DNA of 11,146 nucleotides from Byssothecium circinans (GCA_010015675.1 ML976991.1:1137430-1148575), one strand, 5' to 3'. Counted from the first letter of the stretch, positions 1 through 9,397 are shown. The notes: generated by a model from the letters alone, not told the origin. A program made the numbers and translations.

Positions 1-102
1 ATATGTTTGAAAAGCTTCAAGTTTTCTGACGATTATACAAGGTAGTTAGGTTGTTATTGTAGGATCTTATGACAATTTCGCTCTCGCTAGCGATTTTGGT
101 GA

Positions 103-567
103 GGAAAAAAAATTACCGAGGGCGCCAAGGAATATCACCGATTTTTGCATATAATAGATGCCATGGGTCGGAGCTTGCAGCTGGTTTTACTCGACAATCA
201 GGACTTGCAGGCAAGAAATGTCCCGCTAACCGCCATCGTTAGCCTGCGCAAGACTCTCTCGGAATCATTAGCGGCGCATTGGTCCACCGTTCGGGACGCA
301 TATATTGCGCACGGCGACGCAACTAAGCTGCTTGGACGTGGATCCCGAAGGCTGTATACCTTTGTACGCAAGCGCCTCGGGATTCCCTTACTTTGCACAC
401 GACGCCTTGAAACGCCCAAGCTTCAGAAGCAGGGCGGCACAATTGAGGAAGCGCCAACTGTTGGTTCTTACAACTCGATGTTGTATGTGGCGATCAAGGA
501 CGGCACTATCTTGGAGACTTTGTTGAGCATCCTTCAAGACTCGGACGTTGCGGTTCAATTTTTTTAG
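103..567 (+). CDS. Phenylalanine/histidine ammonia-lyase family, C-terminal part (partial)
   Basis: This open frame encodes about 154 residues resembling the C-terminal end of fungal phenylalanine ammonia-lyases, which deaminate phenylalanine to cinnamate. The clearest match is RRLYTFVRKRLGIP (about 355-390), followed by TVGSYNSMLYVAIKDGTI (about 460-510), corresponding to the family's 'LYxFVRxxLGxP' and 'TIGSxVSxIYxAIRDGR' blocks just before the stop. The MIO-forming Ala-Ser-Gly motif and catalytic core would lie upstream, outside the window. The frame opens after a stop at 100-102. The first in-frame ATG is at 163, but a start there would be wrong for the family. No splice acceptor in 1-102 gives a clean frame, so this is either the last exon of a longer gene or a 5'-truncated remnant. 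The family call is fairly secure; functionality is not. Confidence 0.6.
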   Translation, partial: GKKITEGAKEYHRFLHIIDAMGRSLQLVLLDNQDLQARNVPLTAIVSLRKTLSESLAAHWSTVRDAYIAHGDATKLLGRGSRRLYTFVRKRLGIPLLCTRRLETPKLQKQGGTIEEAPTVGSYNSMLYVAIKDGTILETLLSILQDSDVAVQFF

Positions 568-801
568 GGTGGTGAAGTTCCCACAAAGATGTGTCTCGTA
601 TCGCTCCTTTTGGTAGAAACATTTCAAGTTCTTCCTATCTTTCCTATGGTATCTGTTCCATCTTCCAGCTTGGTCAAGGAACCACATGGTTCTACACATA
701 AGCGGCTCAAAAATCACATTCACCCAGTTTTGAATACATTCACAGCGAAGGTTACAACTCGTTCCTCCCAGTTGGGCTCGGTTCTTTGCAGCCCTTACAA
801 T
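568..801. other. Intergenic spacer between convergent genes
   Basis: These 234 bases separate the stop of the ammonia-lyase-like frame from the stop of the membrane-protein gene, so they should hold the two 3' UTRs. Short open frames exist on both strands here, but none shows a recognisable domain or a plausible splice partner. I see no RNA gene or repeat. Confidence 0.5.
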
Positions 802-1977
802 CTACACGTTTGAGTGCATGATGCCCTTCGTAGAAGCCCCTTCCGCCTCAGTGTCAATTTTATTGAACCCTGAATGCGACGATAGCAAAGCGCCCAGCCT
901 GATATTTTTAATTCCAGAAATGTTGTTTGTCGACCTGCGCTTCGAAAACGAGCCACAGATGTCCTTGATGTGCAATTTACGCCCCACCAAAGCCATCACC
1001 GGGCGGAGTCGGACAAAGTTCGCTGCTGCGAGGTACATTCCCGGCTCGATAATCGACCATCCAACGAGCTTGACGGATGCCCCTTTGTATGCTTGGTCAG
1101 AACCAGGTGTTATGTTTGATGGCGGGAAGAGTGGCTTACACGTGTTGTCCTGAAATGCATCTGTCTGGAAGAAGGAAGCCATGCGAATGCAAGAAGCTAC
1201 GATACCACTATTTCGATGATGAGCACCTGTTACGACTTCAACGAGATACGGTCAACTTACACACTGCCAGTGGAAAAAATAAACAGCACACCCCCCTTTC
1301 GCGCCCTCGATACCTTCAATCCCCATATTGTCTTGATAGGAAGAAGCATAATCACCGCATCTGTGGCGATATTCGGCGCACTGGAAGCCTTGTATAAGGC
1401 AACCTGATCGATACACTTCCACCACGAATCTTCTTGTTCCACTGATAAGCGAACGGCCTACACTGCAATGAAGTCGCTACAATGAAGATGATCCAGTTTG
1501 CGATGATGATCCAGATAACGGCATGCGTGGCTGCCTTTGCGGCGCGATTGTTGAATATGCGAAGGTACAACAAACATATGGAAATCTTAGGAAGTGCGGC
1601 GGATGCCAAATACAACCACTCGAGCGCGTATAGAGATTTTGCCCAATGCACCATAATGTGAGGGTCTTTGTTCATGTTGTAGGCGAGATGGCGGCCTACG
1701 CCAGCATCGTATACCATTGCTGTCGAAGCGTTAGCAATCTGTGACGCTGCTGGCTTACTTTGAACTGACTGATCCCAAGGATGCATAATCCTACGTGGTT
1801 AAACCAGCCGAAAGGAACGATGAAGTCGTCAAGGCCGATGGGTGAGTGGTTCAGATTTCGCGCGTAGAACCGGAGTGCGACGAATATGCTGTCGAGCACA
1901 ATGAATAGAACACTGATGGCAATCAACGTTGGTCCACTATCCTCTGCGAGATATTCGGGCGTCGGATGCGCGGCCAT
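802..1977 (-). pseudogene. Fungal rhodopsin-like (Pth11-type) seven-helix integral membrane protein, with a 1-nt frameshift
   Basis: A four-exon gene: 1977-1770, 1719-1261, 1207-1140 and 1082-802, with introns of 50, 53 and 57 bp. Splicing restores family motifs: intron 1 joins GLCILGI to TMVYDAGVGRHL, intron 2 joins FSTGSV to GIVASCIRMASF, and intron 3 creates the Trp of DNTWASVKLVGW. Hydrophobic segments lie at about residues 17-37, 52-72, 103-124, 135-154 and 178-197, with two more near 210-228 and 246-266, fitting seven helices. LDDF (49-52), LPK (112-114) and CRPFAYQW (156-163) are typical of the fungal rhodopsin-domain family, which includes the Pth11 surface receptor. One base is missing near 1418-1424: exon 2 reads KKIRGG in one frame, then KCIDQVALYKASSAPN in the next. 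As written the protein stops early; with one base added it would be 338 residues, normal for the family. This is a true pseudogene or an assembly error. Its function and ligand are unknown. Confidence 0.82.
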
Positions 1978-2688
1978 AATCACGGGTATGGTGGCTGACG
2001 GACGTTGGGCGGAACGGGACGTTGGAGTGACGGGTGATGAGCGGATCCTCGGATAGTCAGCTGGGCAGTATCAGGGGGATACATCTTTGCATCTTATGAC
2101 TGCATAATAAGCGCTAACTGTGCCGTAGTGTAGTTCAATGCATGCATAACATGGGTTTGGCAGACTAACGGGCAACATTTAATCGGAGTCCGACTGAATG
2201 CGGTGCAGCCGGTAGCATATGTGGGAACCGTTCTCGATAGGAACTTGATCGGCTCCAGCTCATTTCAAATCTGGCTACACTACTTGGTCGTAATATGGAT
2301 GGATTGCGTCTTTTTTCTGGAGCAGAGTTATCATTGGTGACCTCGGGAAGGTTGACGTACGGCGCAGCGCCCTGAAGCTTATGCTAGGATGTTGCTGGGA
2401 TGCTGTAATGGCTGTAAACGACTCATTTTGGAAGGAATTGCCTCGGTATATGTACAACTGCATGTAAGTTTGTTCACGGCGCGAGTCTATATACAGAAAC
2501 GCCTGCATCGGGCTGACGCTTTCGTCATCTAATCTAGTGGCGAGCTATCTCTGTAGCCATTTCCTTCGCAAAGAGCTCACAACTGCATTTCAAGGTACTA
2601 TATTGGAAGGGTATATTGTCATTCACCTGCCTCGAATTCGAGCTGCAGACTTACAACGCCTACCTCCACTCTCAAAGAAAACAGAAAC
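1978..2688. promoter_or_regulatory. Divergent intergenic promoter region
   Basis: About 711 bases separate the start codons of two divergent genes, the membrane protein (leftward) and the A-domain gene (rightward), so both promoters must lie here. TATA-like stretches occur near 2597-2603 and 2611-2617, about 75-90 bases before the A-domain start. An AflR-type palindrome is at 2183-2193. A frame at 2275-2508 on the - strand has no recognisable domain and I do not call it a gene. Confidence 0.55.
2183..2193. promoter_or_regulatory. Candidate Zn2Cys6 (AflR-type) binding site
   Basis: The 11-mer TCGGAGTCCGA is a perfect palindrome around its central base. It matches the published AflR consensus TCGSWNNSCGR at every position and also reads as inverted CGG triplets spaced by three bases. 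It lies 206 bases upstream of the membrane-protein start and 496 bases upstream of the A-domain start, so it could serve both. No other TCG-N5-CGA site was found in the promoters I scanned. Function is inferred from sequence only. Confidence 0.4.
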
Positions 2689-4462
2689 ATGGTCGAAGGA
2701 ATGAAAACCAGCACTAAGCTCATAGTCACGCAAATCGACGAGTATGCACGCACGACTCCGTCCCGCGTATGGGCCGTGATTCCTACCGACGACAATGATC
2801 TCAGCAAGGGCTTCAAGGACATCACCTACAGCGAATTTGCGAATGCAATCGGTCACGCCTGTACTTGGCTGAAGGCGAATCTTCCACCAGCCCATTTGCC
2901 GTTCGAAACCGTCGCATACGTGGGTCCCAAGGATGTCCGCTATCCCATCCTGGCAGTTGCTGCAGCAAAGATTGGGAAAAAGGTATGTTTGTCTGCGTGC
3001 ATGTAAGGCATACAGGGTTCACAGACTGATCTTCAAAGTTACTGCTGCCCTCGCCTTTTGCCTCAGTCAAGGCGCAAGCTCATCTCATCCGGGCTTCTGA
3101 GTGCAAAACATTCCTGCATGGTGAGCAGAACACGGGTGTGGTACACCAAGTGCTATCCGACAGTTCTGCAATATATGCTTCTGCTTTGCAGGTTCCCCCG
3201 CTGTCGGATTGGCTGTTTAATGAACATTCGGCCGGGTTCCAGTTCACAAAATTGCCCGACGAGGCCAAAGATGATCCCTGGCTGGTCTTCCACACCTCTG
3301 GAACGACCGGTGAGTCTCTCATTGCATGTTACATTCACATTTCAGACGCTGATTGTCTGCAGGGCTTCCCAAGCTGATCACCTATACCCATGGAATGATG
3401 GCTTCTTTCCATAATGCAAGGAGTATGCCCGATGCCGACGCCGAAACGATGCTTGATCATTTTGCAAACCGGCGATGGTACACTCCTCTCCCCTCACTTC
3501 ATGTAAGCTTCACTGTTGCCATACAGGAAGGCGCGACTAACCTTTTGGGCTAGTTCGTCGGTATGACTGTGGCACTGCAGTTCCCCATTTTTTGCGGAAG
3601 TGTCGTAGTTATTGGCCCAGCAGGTTCGGGACCAACCACCCCAGCCGCAGCACGGGAGGTCATGATCCAGGGCCAGGTCCAAGGCTCAATGCTTCCAACC
3701 GCTCTTATTGACGGCATGTGTCAGACCGAAGAGGGATTGGAATGCCTGCGCAATTTAGATTACCTCTATTTTGCAGGCGCACCCCTTTCTCAGAGTACAG
3801 TGGCAAAGCTGAGTGCGCATGTCCCCATCAAACCGGCAATGGGATCTACAGAGGCGGGTGCCTACTTTCTGCAGATTACAGGCGACGAAGACTGGGAGTA
3901 TTACTCCTTCCGTCCAGGAATGGGCATGCAGCTCCAACCGACTTCCTCAGGTGGTCTTTACGAGGCTGTCTTTGTCAGAGACGCATCGCTCGAGGCATGG
4001 CAACAGGTCTTCCATGTCTACCCTGAATTGCAGGAATTTCGCACTAAAGACCTCTTCGCGAAACACGCGTCCAAGACTGGCTTTTGGAAGTACGTTGGAA
4101 GGACAGATGACCTGATCATCTTCTCACATGGCGAGGATCTCTACGCCACTGGCATGGAAGAGGAGATTGCTGCTGCACATGACGATATCTCCGGCGTTCT
4201 TATTGGCGGTCAAGGTAGGCCGAAGCCGTTTCTTCTTGTGGAGTGGAAAGGGAATGATTCGGCCGGGGAGAGATTGGCGAAGTTACTGCCGATCGTTGAG
4301 CACGCCAACAGAAATTGTTCAGAACTGGTCAAACTGACTGAAGGGCTCATCCTCTTTACGGTTCCAGAGAAGAGGCTGGTGCGTACCATCAAAGGCACGG
4401 TGTCTAGAAGAGAAAGCGAGGAGTTGTATCGGGATGAGATTAACAGTCTTTACACTGTGTAG
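2689..4462 (+). CDS. Stand-alone adenylation-domain protein (NRPS-like, ANL superfamily)
   Basis: Four exons (2689-2982, 3039-3309, 3363-3502, 3554-4462) separated by introns of 56, 53 and 51 bp give a 537-residue protein. It should activate a carboxylic acid with ATP to an acyl-adenylate. The core motifs are in order: phosphate-binding HTSGTTGLPK (about 183-192, across intron 2), GSTEAG (about 332-337), TKDLF (about 399-403), GRTDDLIIF (about 417-425) and the catalytic-lysine motif TIKGTV (Lys about 515). The sequence style, such as LPKLITYTHG, is that of fungal A-T-reductase NRPS-like enzymes, not of acyl-CoA synthetases. The protein stops about 22 residues after the A10 lysine, so carrier and reductase domains (normally another ~500 residues) are absent. 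An alternative in-frame ATG lies at 2701. The gene is divergent from the membrane-protein gene and convergent with the hydrolase gene. Substrate cannot be read by eye. Confidence 0.88.
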
Positions 4463-4520
4463 GATAGAATAGCAATCAAACAAGATGGACATGTCAAGAG
4501 TTCCATTTCTCTAGCCCACT
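4463..4520. other. 58-bp spacer between convergent stop codons
   Basis: The stop codons of the A-domain gene and the hydrolase gene are only 58 bases apart. The two mature transcripts very probably overlap at their 3' ends. No strong terminator-like hairpin is visible. Confidence 0.5.
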
Positions 4521-5944
4521 TCAAAGCTTTGGTGCGGCCCCCGGCCGCCTTGTGCCTGAATTTTGTCGTACGGCCTGCTTCCACTTCTCCGAAACAGCAA
4601 GTTTTCCTCGAGCAGATTTAGCCGAGTCAAACGTTTTCCAGAAATGGGCTTCTTTTTGGTACTGATCCAATGCACTCTCGACATGCGCACAAACCAAGTT
4701 CGCAGTGTCGTCTACTCTTTCGAGTGGAAGCATATGGCCAGCACCGTCCAATACAGCTGACTCTACACCACCACTTCCTCTGGCGGAGGTTCCAGTACGT
4801 GTGACCAAATCTTCTCGGTCTGAGCGGCTGTTGATGTAGCTTTTGCTTCCAAATATCCAAGTAACAGATGGTTGAAGGTATGATAGAGACTGGAATGCGA
4901 GGCCAGCCTCTGCTCGATGGAACTGGTACTGGGCCTGGTCAGCGGTCATATCGGCGGTTATCATGCGCTCCTGTTCGTCAAATTGACCCTCTTGAGGATA
5001 TTGGGTGAAGTTTGAGCGAACATAGGACCAAGCTTCTTGATGTTTGGTTGTTGAAAGAGTGACGGAGCCATCAGGAGCGTCTGGATATAGCAGCGTTGGG
5101 GTCTGTCGAAGCCCGTGTTCAAGATACTTCTCCAGGGCGCGCTGGTCCCAACTCTTGTAGAACTTCTTCTGGCGAAACTGCGACTTGGCCGACTCAAGTG
5201 AACTCCACAGGTCGGGCCTGTTGGTGGTCATGAAGGCCGCATTGGGTCCTGGAGGGATTGTCTCCTGGATGACAGGCTCCATCAAGATAAGGCTCTGGAA
5301 CAAACGAGGGTGCATGGCCGATAGATGGACTCTAGTTATCGATTAGCCACCGTAATCCATGAGTATGCAATGTTGACATACAGCTGTGCGCAACCCATAC
5401 TATGTGCAACACCGACGAGAGGAGGCTTTATGCGTTCTCTGAATTGATTGACGAGCGCCAGTAGATCTCGAGATTGGTCGAACCAGTTTGCTGCAAAATA
5501 GTTGGAATCAAAGAACGGCTTTTACGTGTGAAAAGACTGATGACTGAGTTGAACGGGGACTCACGGTCATCTCCTAGAAGGCCCTCGTTGAGGATGCCGC
5601 TTGCACCCTGATGGGCGCAGTCAGCAATCCAGATGGCCTTTAGCTTGTCTTTCAAACGAATGCCCATCTCCTCCCATAGGGGCTCGTAAGCTTCCTGCTA
5701 CATTTTAGCGTTTGGCCGTTTTGACTTGCGCTTGCCGACCTCAATGAGATTTGCTTACTTTGGGTATGCCATTTGCATGTGTAGCTATGATGGTTACGCG
5801 AGGAGTGTTCGTAGTTGCTTCCAGGCTACTCTTCGGAACGTACTCTTTGACAGCAAGCTTTAGCAAGGGCGAGTCTGTCGTCGTAGCATGCGGATAGCCG
5901 CGGACGTTCTGGCAAAACGTCACGTGCTCGTGCACAACAAACAT
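4521..5944 (-). CDS. Alpha/beta hydrolase, LPX1/AKT2-type, probably peroxisomal
   Basis: Four exons (5944-5759, 5694-5565, 5490-5382, 5331-4521), with introns of 64, 74 and 50 bp, encode 411 residues. The start at 5944 gives MFVVHEHV, the usual N terminus of this fungal family; an ATG at 6109 would add a low-quality extension. THANGIPKE (split by intron 1) matches the family's HANG oxyanion-hole segment. VAHSMGCAQ holds the nucleophile Ser at about 136, with Ala in place of the first Gly of GxSxG, and DGAGHMLPLE holds the likely catalytic His at about 341. The protein ends in PKL, a weak form of the peroxisomal signal PTS1; the family includes yeast peroxisomal LPX1 and the Alternaria AKT2 proteins. 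The reaction is unknown beyond ester or acyl hydrolysis. An intron-1 acceptor three bases earlier would add one Gln. The gene appears intact. Confidence 0.88.
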
Positions 5945-6376
5945 GGTGGCCAGGAAGGTTTCGACTTGGATGGCTAAGGGAAAAAAATGGCGGCCGTCGC
6001 TGGGACGATGAGAGATGGAGCATGGGAGTTGCACAAAGCGGGGCAAGCAGCACGATTGTACTGAGCCGCAATGAAGTACCAGGATTATTCGACGCCAAGA
6101 GAAGGCCATAGTACCCGCTGTAACGGCACGGTAGCTTAGACCTAGGCGACTTAACTTACGACCGTTGAACGGCCACGGCCCGAAGGCAAATTATATGTTG
6201 AGCGGCGCAGCAGCCAATGAAAGGGTTATGCAAGGCTCATCACATTGATGCGCATAGGGTACCTATGATAGTCGTTTGCTGCAGCTGCAAAAATGCATGC
6301 TATGTGATAGCCATGAGCGAAAAGTACCCTCGGAAGGTCTAGAACGACCCTCAAACGTATTCAAAGTATCACCTCT
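5945..6376. promoter_or_regulatory. Upstream region of the hydrolase gene
   Basis: These bases lie between the hydrolase start codon and the hAT-1 target duplication and should contain the hydrolase promoter. A frame on the - strand at 6109-5945 runs into the hydrolase frame but does not resemble the family. The 11-bp palindrome CCGTTGAACGG at 6162-6172, with everted CCG/CGG triplets, is a weak candidate Zn2Cys6 site. No gene is visible. Confidence 0.4.
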
Positions 6377-6384
6377 CCTGCACG
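6377..6384. repeat. Left target-site duplication of hAT-1
   Basis: CCTGCACG directly precedes the left inverted repeat and is repeated exactly at 9429-9436. An 8-bp duplication is the hallmark of hAT insertion. Confidence 0.93.
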
Positions 6385-6415
6385 CAGAGTTGTTAACAAT
6401 CAATCCAATCAATCC
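6385..6415. repeat. Left terminal inverted repeat of hAT-1
   Basis: It starts CAGAGTTGTTAACAATC and matches the reverse complement of 9398-9428 at 29 of 31 positions (differences at positions 5 and 23 of the repeat). Confidence 0.93.
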
Positions 6416-6512
6416 TCCGTCGGAGGATTGATTGATTGATAACTTGACGTCCGGCGGATTGATTGGACGGATTGATAGGCTCCGAGCGGCTTGATTGGAC
6501 GGATTGGATTGA
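6416..6512. repeat. Left subterminal repeat array of hAT-1
   Basis: Several copies of GGATTGATT-type units and of the longer GATTGGACGGATTGAT pattern occur here, including the inverted pair around CCTCCGTCGGAGG at 6414-6426. Such arrays typically bind hAT transposase. Confidence 0.7.
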
Positions 6513-6540
6513 TAATATGTACAAATAGTGAATTAACCCG

Positions 6541-6574
6541 CACGTGATCATACACGTGATCATACACGTGATCA
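6541..6574. repeat. Short tandem repeat, 12-bp unit, about 2.8 copies
   Basis: Two full copies and one partial copy of CACGTGATCATA lie head to tail, just after the transposase stop region inside hAT-1. Each unit contains the palindromes CACGTG and TGATCA. Confidence 0.9.
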
Positions 6575-9046
6575 ATCTCCATCAAATTTGACGTCCCTGA
6601 CGTCAAATAACGTCGCCATCTGGCTTGGTAAGTGGCTCGGAGTGATGATAGACCTAGTGGATATTAGTCTTTGAGGCGTAAGGCCTAATCTCTTCCAGCT
6701 CTTAAGGCTCTGTAAAGCGGAGAGCAAATCTGGCTTCATGCGTAGTCTCCGAACTTCTAGCAAATCTCTAAGCTCAGAGAAGGTCCTCTCACAGTCAGCT
6801 ACCGCCGCCAGGATACTCAGCATGTTGAGAGCGAAGCTTGATAAGGTGGGGTAGTGCTCACTCTTAATTATCTAGTACTTCAATAGATCTCTAGCCAATG
6901 AGTTGCCCTCATCCAGAGGCAACTCCTTAACCTAGTGATCAAACTCGTCGTCATTATTTTAAGTAGTCTCTGCCACTTACTGGCGGGTAGCCTTTATAAA
7001 ATTAGCGCGACTAGCTCCGTAAGATGTCTGGGGCTTCTTAGGTGGGGGCATTATTAGATCCTAAGGGGTGACGTGCGTAGAGTCCTTGTAGGCTTTCTAG
7101 AGTAGCTGAAAACCCTAGTAAGCTTCCTCTAACCACCCCTGCTAAGGGTAGCTACTATATAGGCCGCTATCGTAGTCCTTAGAGACTAGCCATGCACTCT
7201 TAAGGTAGTCCTTATAAGCTAGGTATAGTTAGGTTACAATATAATACGCTAGAGACTTAGCTAGCTTAGCGTAATACGTTGAGAGCTTTAATAGGGCTGC
7301 CATGTAATTAATTAGGACATAGTCCTCTAGAGCGTTAGGGTCATTAAAATTAACGTTAGTAAGTTACTCCTTTGTATCCTTAATAGTGTTAACTAGCTAG
7401 TTAAATATTAGGAGGACTTCCTATATAGCTCTAGACGTACTTAACCTACCCCTCCCCTTAAAGAAAGATGTTACTTCCTTGAAGGGTAGTAGCAGCTAGA
7501 CGTACTCTATAATAGTTACCTAGTCCTTTATTAATAGGCCCCCCTCTTAGATAAAAAGACGTGGCTTCTTATAGGTATTAGAGCTATTACGACGCTTTGC
7601 AACCTCTTATCTATATTTATCAATCTTATATGTGATGTAATCCCCTAGCGGGTTATAGAGCTCTATTACCCTCTTAAAATATAAGTAATAAGAGTTCCAC
7701 TAAGTCTTAACGGGCTTAATAACCTCCTAGGGCTTCGAATAATCTCTAGAGTCATGATACTTAGCCTAGTAGCGTTAAAGGAGTTAATAAGCTTAGGGTA
7801 TATAAATTAACGCAATAACGTTATATAGAACTCTAAGGGGTCCCCCCTTACGCTACTTATCTATGAATTTCTCCTTACTAGAAAGATTCGCCTTAGAGTT
7901 TTAAAAGGAGTCACGGTCCTTGCTAAAGAGTAATTACTAAGCCCCTAGGTTAATGATATAGTAAGAATAACGCAGTTATTAGTAGCGTGGGTTAAAGCTA
8001 TATAGGGTAGCTAAGGCTTTAATAGTGGTGTCATTATTAGTAGCATTATTAAGGACAAAGTAACTAAGCGTATCCTTAGTAATTTAAAAAGCTTTTAGCG
8101 TACTATTAATGACTGACGCAATATTATCACCTATATGGGAGCCTATTAAGCTAGGGAGGCCAAGGACGTAGTCCTAAGGGATGCCAGCAGCGTTAATATG
8201 GTGTACGCATATACCTATAATAGCTATCTTACCACTAGTTGACGTCTAATTGTTAAATGAGATGTGTATTAGAGATTATAACGCCTTAAGGTAATTAACT
8301 ACGGCGGGCACGTACGCCATATACTTTGCAATAATATAGTCACGTAAGCTTCGCCGGCTAGCCTAGAGATATCTATCAGCCAGCGGGTTGGCAGCTTGTA
8401 TCATGGCCTAGAAATTTGGCGTCTTAATTACGCGCAAGGCCTAGTTGTCTACGATAACCTAGTCAAGCACTGCGTATTAAAACGCGTCCCTATTAAAGGA
8501 GTCTAATATTATATTTATAACACCCTGCGACACCTGGAGGCCTTGCGCTTACAGCTAGGACATTATTATAAGTTAACTGGGTGGGCTACTGCCTAGAGTT
8601 CTAGCGCCTATTTTTTTAAGCCTATGCCCTAGTATCTCCTACCTAAGATGCCGGGCAATAGCTAACGTTAACGTGCTGGCCTAATAAACTCCGCTAATTG
8701 TACGGCGCTGGTGGCAGTACTTGCAGAGCCAGTAGAGTATTTATGAGGGGCTGTAATACACCTAATAGCCGTACTACTATACCTAGCTCTCGCCCTTACG
8801 CTTAGGTTTGAATGGGGGCTTGCAATAAGCTAGGATACGCGTCCATATGATGCCCTCGTAGGCTAGATTCGAATTGATAGCTATTAGGCCTAGGGTAGGC
8901 GTGGGCGTCATGGGCGTTAGGTTGCTAAACGCGTTAATATTAGTAGTGGCATCTGTCATAACATTACTTACAGGCTCTGCGTAAGTACTTTGTAAGTTAA
9001 TCTGACTAACGCGCTGCTTAAATACCTGGGAAAGGTTGTGGTTCAT
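6572..9046 (-). pseudogene. hAT transposase, RIP-inactivated
   Basis: Read on the - strand in a single frame, this stretch gives about 824 codons, a normal length for fungal hAT transposases. The first 87 codons (9046-8786) are open. A zinc-finger-like region follows, with CKYC (8725-8714) and later His residues. Near 7540-7320 are DPNALED and PFKEVTSFFKGRG. The C terminus has DCERTFSELRDLLEVRRLR, the hAT dimerisation domain. At least 13 in-frame stops were seen in the parts I translated (seven at 8785-8650, five at 7540-7320, one near 6875). Most fall where Gln or Trp is expected, as RIP predicts. Open N- and C-terminal parts share one frame (741 codons apart), so decay was by substitutions rather than net frameshifts. 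The start codon is inferred. Confidence 0.88.
6587..6607. repeat. Perfect 9-bp inverted repeat with 3-base spacer
   Basis: TTTGACGTC and GACGTCAAA are separated by CCT. The palindrome overlaps the last codons of the hAT-1 transposase and holds two CRE-like TGACGT half sites. It could be a hairpin or a protein-binding site; no function is shown. Confidence 0.6.
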
Positions 9047-9295
9047 ACCTCTAACTAGGCTTGCGCATTATAGAGATAGAAGTTTAATAATAATGGCGTC
9101 TTAGAGGGTAGCGGTAGCGTGTAAACAATAGAGATATCCATAGTATTAAGGATTGACAGTTTGACAAGTACGCTAGTCCTACTTAGTTAGACCAATGAGA
9201 GCCCTAGGATTCGTCTGCCAAAACCTTAACACCATGGAAAGTATTACTAAGTATATATACTGTTGGCTATAGTACAAAATATAACTTTGTATTAA
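9047..9295 (-). other. Presumed 5' non-coding region of the hAT-1 transposase
   Basis: No continuing protein homology is visible between the inferred transposase start and the right subterminal repeats. A TATA-like run (GTATATATAC, about 9250-9259) could belong to the transposase promoter on the - strand. Base composition is still RIP-like. Confidence 0.35.
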
Positions 9296-9397
9296 TCCGT
9301 CCAATCAATCTACTAAAATCAGATTGATTGATTGATAAAACGCCAGGCCCCGGATTGATTGCGAACGGATTGGATAACCAAGCCGTCCAATCAATCC
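9296..9397. repeat. Right subterminal repeat array of hAT-1
   Basis: Multiple AATCAATC/GATTGATT units occur in both orientations, including an inverted pair around 9304-9336, mirroring the array at the left end. Confidence 0.7.

Noticed and set aside
388..723. Open frame of 111 codons on the - strand
   Set aside because: It lies largely antisense to the ammonia-lyase match, has no domain I recognise and an unnatural composition (clusters of Lys, Arg, Cys, Trp).
589..813. Open frame of 74 codons on the + strand
   Set aside because: It lies in the expected 3' UTR, overlaps the end of the membrane gene and has no family features or splice partner.
1720..1769. GTAAGC donor at 1758 for intron 1 of the membrane gene
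   Set aside because: With any nearby acceptor it either breaks the frame or gives an intron of 20-39 bases. The GTCAGT donor at 1769 restores the conserved GITMVYDAGVG join.
2275..2508. Open frame of 77 codons in the divergent promoter
   Set aside because: No domain, no plausible introns; more likely chance in regulatory sequence.
5945..6109. N-terminal extension of the hydrolase from an upstream ATG
   Set aside because: The family starts at MFVVHEHV; the extra 55 residues do not look like a signal peptide or any family extension.
6385..6512. Repeats of AATCAATCC read as a CRISPR-like or satellite array
   Set aside because: Units vary in spacing and orientation and sit at both ends of a transposon, as expected for hAT subterminal repeats. 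The genome is fungal.
6393..6575. Frame encoding repeated MITC units, possibly a repeat peptide
   Set aside because: It is only the translation of the 12-bp tandem repeat and subterminal repeats of hAT-1.
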